Shown here in pieces: positions 36,253 to 46,097 of a stretch of DNA of 64,000 nucleotides. A program made the translations under genes and the position numbers. Position 1 is the stretch's first letter. Each line of letters starts with the position of its first letter. This DNA comes from Blattabacterium cuenoti (GTDB lineage: Bacteria; Bacteroidota; Bacteroidia; Flavobacteriales; Blattabacteriaceae), in assembly GCF_014251755.1 (NCBI RefSeq), contig NZ_CP059200.1, positions 517,047-581,046 of the forward strand, written 5' to 3'. The notes under the pieces are model-generated. The model was not told the DNA's origin. It made no database searches and saw nothing but the letters and a program-made list of their open reading frames with translations.

Positions 36253-38375
36253 TTTTTTCTATAATCTTTAATATTCGATTTTTCAATTAAGACATCTCCT
36301 ATTTTTTCTAAAATATTTTTTCTTAAGTTAACATTTAAAGATTCTATTTCGGAAGAAAAATAAGAAAGCTTTTGATATGTATTAAAACGTTTTAATGGTC
36401 TTATAAAAAAAATACCCCTTTCTCCTAATATTGGTTTAGAAGTTTCATATAATTTTGAGGAGAAAGCATATCCCACTACTTTAGGTTCTTTGTAATTTTC
36501 TATCATAGACTGATAAAAATTGATTCTATAAGACTTATTTATTTTTTTAGAAAAAAAATCCGCTATTTTTTCTAAATTCATGTGTTTACTTTTTATTATA
36601 TTCGATAAATAACGATTTATTTTTTTATTAATGAGGAAAGGAATAATATGATTTTTTATTTCTTCAATGGGATATCCTTCTTTTTGAATTTTAGATAAAA
36701 AAACCATGATATAATCTTTATTGAAAGTTTGAAAAATTTTTATATCTCCCTCTTTTCTATTTTTTTCATAAGACCAATTTATGATTTCTTTATCCAATTC
36801 GGTATTCAAATCGTGAATATTCCATTTATGATTTTTTATTTCTCTCAAAAAAAGAGTTTCATATCTTTTTTTTCTTGCATTATTAATAAATGTATTCAGA
36901 CTTGAATTTTTATTTTCTTTCATAAATTGAACAATTTTTTGATAAAATAGATCTTCCGTTTTTTTTGATGGAATCAGGGTTTTAATTATTATAGAAAACT
37001 GATAAGCAGGTTTAATATCTTTTATTTCGTCAATTTTAATAATATGGTATCCAAATTTAGTTTCAGTTAAACCTATTGTTCCTTTTTTATTTTTTAAAGA
37101 AAAAAAATCAAATGATCTTTTTTCCTTAAAGATTTCACTTTGTTCTTCATATTGAATCCATCCTAAATTTCCTTTATTTTTTTTTGCGTTGATGATATCA
37201 TCAGATTTTTTCATTACTAAAGAATTAAACTGTTTAGGATTCTTCACAAGAAGATCATATATCATTTTTGCTATTTTTTCCGCTTTTTTTTTAGTTCTCT
37301 TATTGAAGAAACGGATAGCCTCTTTATGAGAAATCAATATATGACTACATAAAACGGAATTATATACCATTTTTTTTCCACTCAGTTTAGCCATAATGTA
37401 TGTATTGTTATCTTTAACAGGACCCAACATACTCCCAACTTGATTGTTGTTTTCTACAAAATGTTGCAAAACAATAGGAAGATTTTTTTTCAAATAAAAA
37501 TTTGAATCAAAAGGTTTTTCAGATTGATTAGAAACGATTATAGAATTATGATTGGAAAATTTAAACTTATTAAATAATTTTTTTATTTTTAAATTCATAT
37601 TTTTCTCATCATCCAATGATGGATGAGAACGAAAAAATACAAAACTAAGATTTCTTAAATTTTCTTTTTTGTAAAGAAATTTATTTTTTTTAATAAAATC
37701 ATAAATCTCATGACTTTTTATAATATTATATTCTTTTTTTATTTCTGAATAAGGAAGAAATATATAATCAATTATAGAAAATGAATTTTTATCTCTATAA
37801 TTTAATAAAGCTTCTATAAAAGAAGTATTTAACCCATACATCAACATTTCTACATATTTCTTTGAAAGAATTTTTTTTGGAATGCTATTTTTTTCATAAT
37901 CCCAAATATTTTTTTCTGCTTCTATTTGAGGAGTTAAATTGGAAGGAATTTTTTCCAAATTTTTTAAATATAATCTAAATTTATCCAGATTCATTTTTCC
38001 TTTTTCATTTTGAAAATCAATTATTTTACTATATATTGATTGTTTTTCTATTGCTTTCCAAAAATCTTCTTTTGTACTTTGTATTCCTAATTTTCTAGCT
38101 TGTTGATTCAACACTTTTTCATGAATTAATAATTTCCAAGCATCATTTTTCAAATAATGATCGGGATCGTCTTCACGGAATCGTTTCAAAAATTGAAAAC
38201 AATCAAAATATTCTTTCAAAAAAATGTTCTCTCCATTTACTTTTCCAATAATAGTGGAATTTTCAGTAAAAAATTTCATCAAAATATTAGGATCTAATAC
38301 AAAAAAAAACAAAGATATACTTATAAAAAATAAAACTAACCATGTATTTTTTCTGATTTTTTCTAAAAAACTCAT
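36249..38375 (-). CDS. ppiD: Peptidyl-prolyl isomerase, PpiD/SurA-like, membrane-anchored
   Basis: Periplasmic folding factor. The 708 residues have an N-terminal membrane anchor (about 13-30, VLFFISISLFFFVLD), a SurA_N-like chaperone domain, and a parvulin domain (about 340-450, VLCSHILISHKEA ... KKNKGNLGWIQ ... TKFGYHIIKIDEI). The layout and length match the Bacteroidetes PpiD/SurA protein found downstream of gldE. It probably serves outer-membrane protein assembly with BamA and Skp. It lies 2 bp after gldE. Confidence 0.88.
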   Translation of the reverse strand: MSFLEKIRKNTWLVLFFISISLFFFVLDPNILMKFFTENSTIIGKVNGENIFLKEYFDCFQFLKRFREDDPDHYLKNDAWKLLIHEKVLNQQARKLGIQSTKEDFWKAIEKQSIYSKIIDFQNEKGKMNLDKFRLYLKNLEKIPSNLTPQIEAEKNIWDYEKNSIPKKILSKKYVEMLMYGLNTSFIEALLNYRDKNSFSIIDYIFLPYSEIKKEYNIIKSHEIYDFIKKNKFLYKKENLRNLSFVFFRSHPSLDDEKNMNLKIKKLFNKFKFSNHNSIIVSNQSEKPFDSNFYLKKNLPIVLQHFVENNNQVGSMLGPVKDNNTYIMAKLSGKKMVYNSVLCSHILISHKEAIRFFNKRTKKKAEKIAKMIYDLLVKNPKQFNSLVMKKSDDIINAKKNKGNLGWIQYEEQSEIFKEKRSFDFFSLKNKKGTIGLTETKFGYHIIKIDEIKDIKPAYQFSIIIKTLIPSKKTEDLFYQKIVQFMKENKNSSLNTFINNARKKRYETLFLREIKNHKWNIHDLNTELDKEIINWSYEKNRKEGDIKIFQTFNKDYIMVFLSKIQKEGYPIEEIKNHIIPFLINKKINRYLSNIIKSKHMNLEKIADFFSKKINKSYRINFYQSMIENYKEPKVVGYAFSSKLYETSKPILGERGIFFIRPLKRFNTYQKLSYFSSEIESLNVNLRKNILEKIGDVLIEKSNIKDYRKN

Positions 38376-38377
38376 TA

Positions 38378-39673
38378 TTAAAAAATTTTTTTAAGAAAAA
38401 TTTCTTCTATTTTATTTTTGGATACTTTTTTAATCTCAATATAAAAATTTTTATTGATGACAATTTTATCTCCATTTTTTGGAATATCTCCTGTATAAGT
38501 TACAATCAAACCGCCTAAAGTTTCATATTTATCAGATTTAGGAATATCTAAGTTATATTTAGCATTAATAAAATCAATTTCTAAACGTGCAGAAAATAAA
38601 AATTCATGATCATTTAATTTATTATCCAGTAATAAATTTTCATCATGTTCATCCTTTATATCTCCAATAAATTCTTCTAAAATATCTTCTATAGTTATCA
38701 TTCCTGCAGTTCCTCCATACTCATCTAAAACAATAGCAATACTTCTTTTTTTTTTAATTAAAAGATCCATAATTTCTTTAACGGGAGTTGTAACATAAAC
38801 CAATTCTACTGATCTAATTAGAGATTCAATATTTTTTGGTTTTTTCAATAATTCTAAATAATGAATATAACCTATAATGTTATCTATATTACTTTTATAA
38901 ATTACTATTTTAGATAAACCACTTTCAGTAAAAAGATTTCGAATACTATCTATAGAAGAAAATACTAGGTTATAAGATACTATTTCTTTTCTAGGAACCA
39001 TGCATTCTCGTGCTTTTTTTTCATAAAAATCCAGAGCTTTATGAAAAATTTCTATTTCAGATTCTATAATCTTTTTTCCTTTTACATTTTTTTCTATATT
39101 TTCTGACAAAAAACAAATCAAATCTTCTTTATCAAAAAATTTTTTTTTATCATTTTCTTCTTCTCCTAAAATTTTTAAAAAAACATTAGAAATACAAATA
39201 ATAGAGTTTGTAATAGGAGAAAATATTTTATATATTACATATGCAGGGACAATAAATAAACTCAACAATTCATTTGAATACATGCTAAATATTATTTTTG
39301 GAATAAATTCTCCAATAATCAAAATAATAATAGCAGAAAAAACTGTTTCTAAAAAAATCATCCATAAAGAATTGTCCAAAAATTCTATTGGAAAAAGATA
39401 CAAAAATAATTTTCCCATATAAATACCATATATAACTAAAGATATGGTATTGCCAATTAGCATGGTAGTGATGAATTTTTTAGAATTATTAATACTTTTC
39501 GCAAGGAGTTTTGAATGAAAAGATCCTTTTTTATTTTCTTTTTCTAATTCTATTTGAAATAGACTCGAAGAAATCAGAGCCATTTCCATTCCAGAAAAAA
39601 AAGCAGAAAAAAGGATAGTGATAAAAACTATACTAATATGAAAAATTATATTATTTAATAGGAAAAGTCCCAC
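38378..39673 (-). CDS. gldE: GldE/CorC-type membrane protein (DUF21, CBS and CorC_HlyC domains)
   Basis: A 431-residue membrane protein with an N-terminal DUF21 domain of about four helices (1-190), a CBS pair (about 205-335, with MVPRKEIV and VLDEYGGTAGMITIEDILEE) and a C-terminal CorC_HlyC transporter-associated domain. This is the flavobacterial GldE type, named from gliding motility but related to Mg2+/Co2+ efflux proteins. Since a gliding endosymbiont is unlikely, a cation-transport or envelope role is more probable. Its start overlaps lptC by 23 bp. Confidence 0.8.
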   Translation of the reverse strand: MGLFLLNNIIFHISIVFITILFSAFFSGMEMALISSSLFQIELEKENKKGSFHSKLLAKSINNSKKFITTMLIGNTISLVIYGIYMGKLFLYLFPIEFLDNSLWMIFLETVFSAIIILIIGEFIPKIIFSMYSNELLSLFIVPAYVIYKIFSPITNSIICISNVFLKILGEEENDKKKFFDKEDLICFLSENIEKNVKGKKIIESEIEIFHKALDFYEKKARECMVPRKEIVSYNLVFSSIDSIRNLFTESGLSKIVIYKSNIDNIIGYIHYLELLKKPKNIESLIRSVELVYVTTPVKEIMDLLIKKKRSIAIVLDEYGGTAGMITIEDILEEFIGDIKDEHDENLLLDNKLNDHEFLFSARLEIDFINAKYNLDIPKSDKYETLGGLIVTYTGDIPKNGDKIVINKNFYIEIKKVSKNKIEEIFLKKIF

Positions 39674-40124
39674 TAATGTTTTTTAATCTAATTTTTTTTA
39701 AATCTTCAGAAGCTTCTATTCCATTCGTTGCATGCAATATCATTCCCTTTGAATGAGATATAATTGTTGTATATTTTTTATTAAAAAATTTTTTTTTTCT
39801 TCTATCCCAAAATATTTCCTCAGTTTTTAAAATATCTCCTTTATAACTCATAATTTTTATATTTCCTTTTATATGGTAAAATATTTTATAGATTGATTTT
39901 ACCCAATTTGCACTAATATAAGTATATTGGTTCGTATTTTTATCATAAATAAATAAATTCAAACCATTCGGAAATAAAGTATAAAAAGCATATTCTTTAA
40001 TAACGGGAGAATAAATGAAAAATTTTAACAAACCTTTTTCTTTATAGAAAAGATTTGTTTTAACAAATATATTTTTAGGCAATTCTTTTCCATTTTTTTT
40101 TATTATATGTTTTCTATTCAACAC
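39651..40124 (-). CDS. lptC: LPS export periplasmic protein LptC (likely lipoprotein); true start unclear
   Basis: Links the LptBFG transporter to the periplasmic bridge for lipopolysaccharide. The 157 residues shown start at GTG (40124) and contain the LptC pattern KGDILKTEEIFWDRRKKKF. The frame stays open upstream to a TAA near 40200, and its 20 codons from 40184 to 40125 encode a hydrophobic stretch ending in FVLFSC, a lipobox-like signal. No ATG, GTG or TTG precedes it, so translation may start at a rare ATA/ATC/ATT codon (for example ATA at 40184). The lptC-gldE-ppiD order is a known flavobacterial block. Confidence 0.75.
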   Translation of the reverse strand: MLNRKHIIKKNGKELPKNIFVKTNLFYKEKGLLKFFIYSPVIKEYAFYTLFPNGLNLFIYDKNTNQYTYISANWVKSIYKIFYHIKGNIKIMSYKGDILKTEEIFWDRRKKKFFNKKYTTIISHSKGMILHATNGIEASEDLKKIRLKNISGTFPIK

Positions 40125-40191
40125 ACAAGAAAATAGAACAAAACATAATAAAAAAATATAATAATGAAATTTATTACTGATTATTTTATTG

Positions 40192-40199
40192 TACTTTTG
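40192..40199 (+). promoter_or_regulatory. Candidate -7 element of tRNA-Phe
   Basis: TACTTTTG matches TAnnTTTG and ends 12 bp before the 5' end of the mature tRNA-Phe, the right distance for a promoter. The expected TTTG 19 bp upstream is not present (ATTT instead), so the call rests on the -7 element and position only. Confidence 0.4.
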
Positions 40200-40211
40200 T
40201 TTTTAGATTTT

Positions 40212-40284
40212 GGTATCTTAGCTCAGTAGGTAGAGCAAAGGACTGAAAATCCTTGTGTCCCCGGTTCGATTCCGGGAGATACCA
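40212..40284 (+). tRNA. tRNA-Phe (anticodon GAA)
   Basis: A 73-nt cloverleaf. The acceptor stem GGTATCT pairs with AGATACC, the discriminator is A, the D-arm has GCTCAGTAGGTAGAGC, and the T-arm has CCGGTTCGATTCCGG. The anticodon stem AAGGA/TCCTT closes the loop CTGAAAA, giving GAA for phenylalanine. CCA is not encoded. It is the only plus-strand gene within a long minus-strand block between lptC and skp. Confidence 0.97.
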
Positions 40285-40307
40285 CTCTCTACTTACTTAC
40301 TACTTAG

Positions 40308-40808
40308 TTAAAATCCTAATTCTCTTTTCACGGCTTCAGTAATATCCTCTCCTTTATTTACTAGAACTCCTTTTCCAGGACTACAATCATCAACTCTCAT
40401 AATATTTTTATCTTTATCTATGACTTTATGAATCGCTTTCTCTATTTTTTTGTATATAGGATTTAATAGTTTGTTTTGCATTTTTGTTAAATCATCTGCC
40501 GCTGTTTTTTGATAGGCATGAGCTTTTGCCTGTAAAATTACTAGTTCTTTTTTAAGAACTGGATTTCTATTTTTTTGAAATTTTTCTACTTTTAGATGAA
40601 ATTCTTTTGCTAATTTATCTAAAATATTTTCGTGAATTTTACTAATTCTATTCAATTCTTTTTGAGCCGTAGAAAATTCTGGCATTTTTTCTATCAAATC
40701 CATACTATTAAGACAAACTATTTTATTATGACATTCCTTAGAATATAAAAAATGATATCCAAATAAGAATAGAAATAATAAAAAATAAAAAATTGGATTT
40801 TTTTTCAT
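40308..40808 (-). CDS. skp: OmpH/Skp family periplasmic chaperone
   Basis: Holds unfolded outer-membrane proteins on the way to BamA. The 166 residues have an N-terminal signal sequence (about 1-23, hydrophobic FYFLLFLFLFGYHFLYS), then IVCLNSMDLIEKMPEF and a long charged helical region with the tentacle-like coiled coil (about 45-130). It lies 29 bp downstream of bamA on the same strand, the usual bamA-skp arrangement. Confidence 0.9.
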   Translation of the reverse strand: MKKNPIFYFLLFLFLFGYHFLYSKECHNKIVCLNSMDLIEKMPEFSTAQKELNRISKIHENILDKLAKEFHLKVEKFQKNRNPVLKKELVILQAKAHAYQKTAADDLTKMQNKLLNPIYKKIEKAIHKVIDKDKNIMRVDDCSPGKGVLVNKGEDITEAVKRELGF

Positions 40809-40837
40809 ATGTATTTTATGTTTTTATTCGTATTAAA

Positions 40838-43336
40838 TTACAAATCTTTTCCTATTATAAAATGTGTTTTCCATTTTGATATCCTAAACCCACGAACAAG
40901 ATCCTGATCTATAGGATATCCAACATCTATTCCTAAAAAACCGATTGGAGGAAAAAACAAACGGAATCCAAATCCAAAAGATTTTTTTAGAATAAATGGA
41001 TTAAGTTTTTGATAAGAATCACCAACATTTCCTCCTTCCATAAAACAAGTTGTCCAAATTTTTAAATTTGATAAATTCTTAATCAAATAACGAATCTCTA
41101 AAATAAGTTTATTATAAACTGTACCTCCATTGTTTAAAATGGAATCTTTTGAAGAGTATCCTCTTAATGGAATATGATCAAGATCATAGAATTTTGATTC
41201 TAATCCATTACGATGGACTCCACCCATATAAAATTTTTGAAACGAAAATAATTCTTTTGAATCATTATATTTTCCTAAATAACCTAATTCTCCTCCTGTT
41301 TTCAATATCATATTATTCATAATTTTCCGATACCAAAAGAAAATAATTTTTAATTTAAAATATTCTATCCATTCCTTATGATTTTTAATCATTACGGAAT
41401 ATGGAAGAGTAAATACACTATTCAACTGTATGTTTGATCCTTGAAATGGAAAAATCATGTCCGGTTCTGTTGAAAGTCTTTGTAATGAAATTAAATAACT
41501 TAGATTATTGATTTTCTGTTTGTTCTCTTTTTCAGAAGAGTTTTCCTTTTTATAAACAAATTTTTCATAATCTATGGATGTTAAAATTTTCGAAAAAGGA
41601 TCTAAAAAAGATAAAGATTTATTCAAATAAACAGAAACACCTATTTTTTTTAAAAATTGCTTTTCTTCATGTGATATTTTAGTATTTTTATCTACTTGAT
41701 ATAACAAATCTAAATCCTCTTTATTTTTTATTTTTTTTATGGAATATTTGCTTTTCAAAGTAAAAGAAGTAGGATTGTTTTTTTCTATCCAAGGTTCTGT
41801 AAAAGAAAAACCATAAGATATAAAATCTTTTCCTAATTGACTATGAATAATTAGTTTTTGTCCATCTCCTTGAGGAATAGGATTCCATAATTTCCACTTC
41901 AAAATATTTTGAATAGAAAAATTTCCAAAATTTAACTTAAAAATTCCAATAATTTTTCTAAAATCTTTTCCTCCAAATCCTCCATGACATTGAAATTCAT
42001 TAGTATTTTTTTCTACAACATGCCATTCTATGTCTGTTAATCCATTTTTTTTGTTTGGTTTAATTTCATGATATACTTTTTCAAAAAGATTTAAATTCTC
42101 TAAATGTGATAAACTATATTTGATTTTATCAATAGAAAAAAGATCTCCCGGATAAGTTTTTAATTCTCTTCTAATAACATGATCTTTAGTTATAGAATTT
42201 CCTAATATAATCACTGTATTTATGTATACAGGTTGATTTTCTTTTATTTGAATTTCCAAATCTATTTTATTATCAATAATTCTTTTTTCTATAAAAGTAA
42301 TATTAACAAATAAATATCCTAAATTTAAATAAGAATATAGAATACTATCAGGAAAAAAAGGATTTAAAATATTTTTTTTAATCCCAATTTGATTATATAC
42401 ATCCCCCTTTTTATAAAAAAAAATTTGATTTAATAGATCTGTTTTCAACTTTTTATTTCCTAATATATGAACGTTTCCTAAAAAATACTTTTTTCCTTCT
42501 ATGATTTTTATTTTTATTCCATAATTTCCGGATTTTTTTTTCCATACAGAATTCAAATAGACTTGAACATCAATAAAACCCATGGATTTATATTGATTCA
42601 TAATATTTTTTAAATCTTTTCTTATATTTTCTTGAACAAAAAGAGGCTTTTTGATTATAGACATCAATTGTTTTTTAGTTTTACTACTCATTAGTTTAAG
42701 TAATTCTTGATCTTGAATAGTTTGATTTCCATCAAATAATATTTCTTCTATTTCAATTTGTTTTCCTTTATCTATATCTAAACATAGTACGTTTTTGTTA
42801 TGATGATCCTTATTGATTTCACTTTTTATATCAATTTCATGATATCCTTTTTTTATATAATGTTCTTGTATCTCATTCTTGATAGTTTGAATCAAATCAC
42901 CAGAAATTCTATCTCCAATTTTGATTTGTTTTATAGTAGGAAACTGATTTTTTTGAATTCCTTTTACTTTTATTTCATGAATTTCTTCTAAATCTTCCAA
43001 TTCAAAAAATAAATCAATTTCATTTTTATACACATTTTTTTTATAAATGGATATATTTCTAAAAAGATTACTTTTCCACAATTTTCTTATAGCATGATCC
43101 GTTTTGATTCCATAATCATCTACTGATTCTCCAGGAGAAATACCTGATAATTCAGAAATAAAACGACTATCATATTTTGTTTTTCCTAAAACATGTATTT
43201 TTCTTACAATAAAAAAAGTATTTTTATTCTTTGTAAGAGAAGAAATTTCATTGTTAACAGAAAATGGATACACTTTTTGTAGTGGTATTATTATTAATAA
43301 ATAAAGAATGCTGCTTATAAAGATGTTTTTTTTCAT
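40838..43336 (-). CDS. bamA: Outer membrane protein assembly factor BamA
   Basis: Omp85-family insertase that folds beta-barrel proteins into the outer membrane. The 832 residues have a signal peptide (about 1-25), roughly five POTRA repeats (about 42-440) and a C-terminal 16-strand barrel. The barrel includes the conserved RGY motif (PLRGYSSKDS) of the substrate-binding loop. It is followed by skp and preceded by uppS 12 bp upstream. Together with lptC and ppiD this marks a diderm envelope. Confidence 0.93.
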   Translation of the reverse strand: MKKNIFISSILYLLIIIPLQKVYPFSVNNEISSLTKNKNTFFIVRKIHVLGKTKYDSRFISELSGISPGESVDDYGIKTDHAIRKLWKSNLFRNISIYKKNVYKNEIDLFFELEDLEEIHEIKVKGIQKNQFPTIKQIKIGDRISGDLIQTIKNEIQEHYIKKGYHEIDIKSEINKDHHNKNVLCLDIDKGKQIEIEEILFDGNQTIQDQELLKLMSSKTKKQLMSIIKKPLFVQENIRKDLKNIMNQYKSMGFIDVQVYLNSVWKKKSGNYGIKIKIIEGKKYFLGNVHILGNKKLKTDLLNQIFFYKKGDVYNQIGIKKNILNPFFPDSILYSYLNLGYLFVNITFIEKRIIDNKIDLEIQIKENQPVYINTVIILGNSITKDHVIRRELKTYPGDLFSIDKIKYSLSHLENLNLFEKVYHEIKPNKKNGLTDIEWHVVEKNTNEFQCHGGFGGKDFRKIIGIFKLNFGNFSIQNILKWKLWNPIPQGDGQKLIIHSQLGKDFISYGFSFTEPWIEKNNPTSFTLKSKYSIKKIKNKEDLDLLYQVDKNTKISHEEKQFLKKIGVSVYLNKSLSFLDPFSKILTSIDYEKFVYKKENSSEKENKQKINNLSYLISLQRLSTEPDMIFPFQGSNIQLNSVFTLPYSVMIKNHKEWIEYFKLKIIFFWYRKIMNNMILKTGGELGYLGKYNDSKELFSFQKFYMGGVHRNGLESKFYDLDHIPLRGYSSKDSILNNGGTVYNKLILEIRYLIKNLSNLKIWTTCFMEGGNVGDSYQKLNPFILKKSFGFGFRLFFPPIGFLGIDVGYPIDQDLVRGFRISKWKTHFIIGKDL

Positions 43337-43348
43337 AAATGCAAAAAA

Positions 43349-44080
43349 TTATTCTACGTTTCCAAAACGACGTTTTCTTTTTTGATAATTTATTATAGCT
43401 TCGAAAAAATCTGATTTTCTAAAATCAGGCCATAAAATATTTGTAAAATACAACTCTGCATAAGCAGATTGCCAAAGTAAAAAATTACTAATACGTTGTT
43501 CCCCACTTGTTCGAATAATTAAATCTACATCTGGAAAATCTTTAGTATACAAATGATTTTGAAAAAAAGAACAATCTATATCTTGTAATGAAAACAAACC
43601 ATGGCATACCTTTTCAGCAATATTTTTTGTTGCTCTTAAAATCTCTTCTCTTGCACTATAACTTAACGCTAAAATTAGCGTAACAGATGTATTATGTTTT
43701 GTTTTTTTCATGAAAAAAAGTAATTCTTTTTGAATTTTTTCAGAAAATTTTTCAATTTTTCCTATCGTCATAATTTTCACATTTTTTTCATGAATTTCTT
43801 CTAAATAAATTTTCAAATTAGTATGAAACAAACGCATTAAATTATCTATTTCCTGTTTAGGTCTATTCCAATTTTCTAAAGAAAACACATATAAAGTTAT
43901 ATAAGGGATTCCTAATTCCTTACATCCATTTATTACATCTCTGACAGATTGTATGGCTCTTTCATGACCAAATGTTCTTAATTTTCCTCTTTTTTCAGCC
44001 CAACGACCATTTCCATCCATAATAATAGCTACATGATTAGGAATATTATTATAATCTATTTTATCTAATAATTTTTTCAT
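43349..44080 (-). CDS. uppS: Undecaprenyl diphosphate synthase
   Basis: Builds the C55 carrier lipid for peptidoglycan and envelope sugars. From the ATG at 44080 (MKKLLDKIDYNNIPNHVAII) the protein is 243 residues, the normal size. The longer open frame to 44155 would add 25 unrelated residues and overlap nadK. The catalytic signature IMDGNGRWAEKRG is present, as are HERAI and the C-terminal RTSGEQRISNFLLWQSAYAE. Its substrate IPP would come from the mevalonate route suggested by the kinase at 45.2 kb. Confidence 0.94.
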   Translation of the reverse strand: MKKLLDKIDYNNIPNHVAIIMDGNGRWAEKRGKLRTFGHERAIQSVRDVINGCKELGIPYITLYVFSLENWNRPKQEIDNLMRLFHTNLKIYLEEIHEKNVKIMTIGKIEKFSEKIQKELLFFMKKTKHNTSVTLILALSYSAREEILRATKNIAEKVCHGLFSLQDIDCSFFQNHLYTKDFPDVDLIIRTSGEQRISNFLLWQSAYAELYFTNILWPDFRKSDFFEAIINYQKRKRRFGNVE

Positions 44081-44130
44081 AAAAAATAAGGAACACATCT
44101 TTGTACAAAGATAAAATAGATTTTTTACAT

Positions 44131-45018
44131 TCAATTTCGTTGGTCTATTCCCCATAAAAGTTTTTCTCTCAATGTTTTATAATATGTATTTTTTCCTTCT
44201 TGAAGAAGATATATATAAAAAGGAGCTTTTTGAATGTATAATTCATTTTCTTGATTCAAAGAAGTTAGTCTTGTATCCATAGATAAAGAATAAGATTTTA
44301 CACGACTATGTATTTTTAAATACACTTTTTGATGATCCGATATGATTAATGGACGTGAAAACAAATTATGTGGAGATATAGGTGTCAAAACAAAATTTTG
44401 ATTTTCAGGACTAATAATAGGACCTCCACAACTTAAAGAATATCCAGTAGACCCAGTTGGAGTAGAAACAATCAAACCATCTGCCCAATAAGAAGTTAAA
44501 AATTCATTATCTATATAAGCATCTATAGTGATCATAGATACCATTTCTTTTCTAAGAATAACAATTTCGTTTAATGCAAAATTAAAAAATTTATGATGAT
44601 CCGTTATAGAAGTTTTTAACGATAATAAACTTCTGGGCATTATATGAAGTTTTCTATTAAAAATTTGATCTATTTTTTTGACAAAAACGTCTTTATTAAA
44701 AGTCGCTAAAAAACCTAAATTACCCGTATTAACTCCAACTATAGGAATACCAGAATCCCTAATTAATGTAATAGCGGATAAAATGGTTCCATCTCCTCCA
44801 AAAGTAAACATTAAACTAAAATCTTGAGTTATTAATTCTTTATAATGAGAAAAAACAGGATAATCTAAATTTTTGAATTCTTCAAAAGAAGACAAAACAT
44901 GAAAAAATGATTTTTCAATATGGATTTCTATGGAATGACTAGATGCATAGCCCATGAACTGATTCAAATATGGTATATTTTTTTTGCAAAGTTTTTGTCC
45001 ATATACGGCTATTTTCAT
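44131..45018 (-). CDS. nadK: NAD kinase
   Basis: Phosphorylates NAD to NADP. The 295 residues contain the GGDGT motif (74-78) and the NAD-binding TPTGSTGYSLSCGGPI stretch. The N-terminus (MKIAVYGQ) fits the family. The nadK-uppS-bamA-skp order is familiar in flavobacteria. It is divergent from the mevalonate kinase locus across 141 bp, where a TAAATTTG (45119-45126) faces the kinase gene without a clear -33 partner. Confidence 0.94.
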   Translation of the reverse strand: MKIAVYGQKLCKKNIPYLNQFMGYASSHSIEIHIEKSFFHVLSSFEEFKNLDYPVFSHYKELITQDFSLMFTFGGDGTILSAITLIRDSGIPIVGVNTGNLGFLATFNKDVFVKKIDQIFNRKLHIMPRSLLSLKTSITDHHKFFNFALNEIVILRKEMVSMITIDAYIDNEFLTSYWADGLIVSTPTGSTGYSLSCGGPIISPENQNFVLTPISPHNLFSRPLIISDHQKVYLKIHSRVKSYSLSMDTRLTSLNQENELYIQKAPFYIYLLQEGKNTYYKTLREKLLWGIDQRN

Positions 45019-45159
45019 TTGTAATATTTTCTTAACAAAAAATTGAAAGGTAACGAAATTAGTTGTTTTATTATATTTAATCGAGTAATTTACAAGTAAA
45101 AAAAATAGTTTTTATTACTAAATTTGTATTTAGTAAAATATTAAAAAATAAAGCATAAA

Positions 45160-46085
45160 ATGAAAGAATCTTTGTTTCCCGCAAAAGTATTGTTATTTGG
45201 AGAATATGGAATTTTGAAAAATTCAAGTGGACTTTCTATTCCTCATGATAGATATAAAGGTACTTTAAAAATTCATTCTAAATTCAATAAAAATATTTTA
45301 TGTTCCAATTATGAAATTGGAAATTTTTATAATTTTTTATCTTTTTTGGAAAAAAAAAACAAATTTCAACAAAACTAAATTTAAATAAATTATATCAAGA
45401 TATTCAAAAGGGGATATTTTTTCATTCCAACATTCCTCAAGGATATGGAATAGGAAGCTCTGGAGCATTAGTAGCTGCTATTTATGATAAATACACAAAA
45501 AATAAATTAAAAGGATATTTGAAAAAAAATCTTATAATATTAAAAAAAATATTCAGCCAAATGGAATCTTTTTTTCATGGTAAAAGTTCTGGAATAGATC
45601 CTTTAATTTGTTATTTAAACCGACCTTTACTCATTCGATCCAAAACTTATATTTCTATAATCGGTATACCAAAAAAACATCAAGGAAAAGGAGCTGTTTT
45701 TTTATTAAATTCTGGAATTCCTAGTAAAACTGATTCTATGATTCAATTTTTTTTTAGAAAATTGAAACAGGATAATTTCAAAAAAACTTTCTTTTTAGAA
45801 TTTATAAAATATAATGAAAAATGTATTAAATCTTTTTTAAAAGAAGATTTTAAAATTTTGTTAAAAAATGTTAGACTTTTGTCTACTTGGGTTTTGAATC
45901 ATTTCCGTCCCATGATTTCTAAAAATTTTTTGAAAATATGGGAGAATGGAATATTTAATAATATTTATTATTTAAAATTATGTGGCTCTGGAGGAGGAGG
46001 TTTTTTTTTAGGTTTTACAGCGAATTATGACTTATCCAGAAAAAAATTGAAAGAATACACTATGGAAGTTCTTTTTCGTTTTTAA
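45160..46085 (+). pseudogene. mvk: Mevalonate kinase (GHMP family), split by a one-base frameshift at an A10 tract
   Basis: Phosphorylates mevalonate, an early step of isoprenoid synthesis. Frame 1 (45160-45378) gives FPAKVLLFGEYGIL, the usual start, and stops after 72 codons. At 45350-45359 there is a run of ten A; adding one A joins it to the frame ending at 46085 and gives an uninterrupted protein of about 308 residues, the normal length. The joined frame contains the GHMP ATP motif PQGYGIGSSGALVAA and the C-terminal KLCGSGGGGFFLGF. No other lesion is visible. It is either a very young pseudogene or a gene rescued by slippage on the A tract. Confidence 0.85.
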
Positions 46086-46097
46086 TTCATTTTTTTT

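Noticed and set aside
44081..44155. Longer uppS reading frame
   Set aside because: The extra 25 residues are unlike the family and would overlap nadK; the ATG at 44080 fits the usual length.
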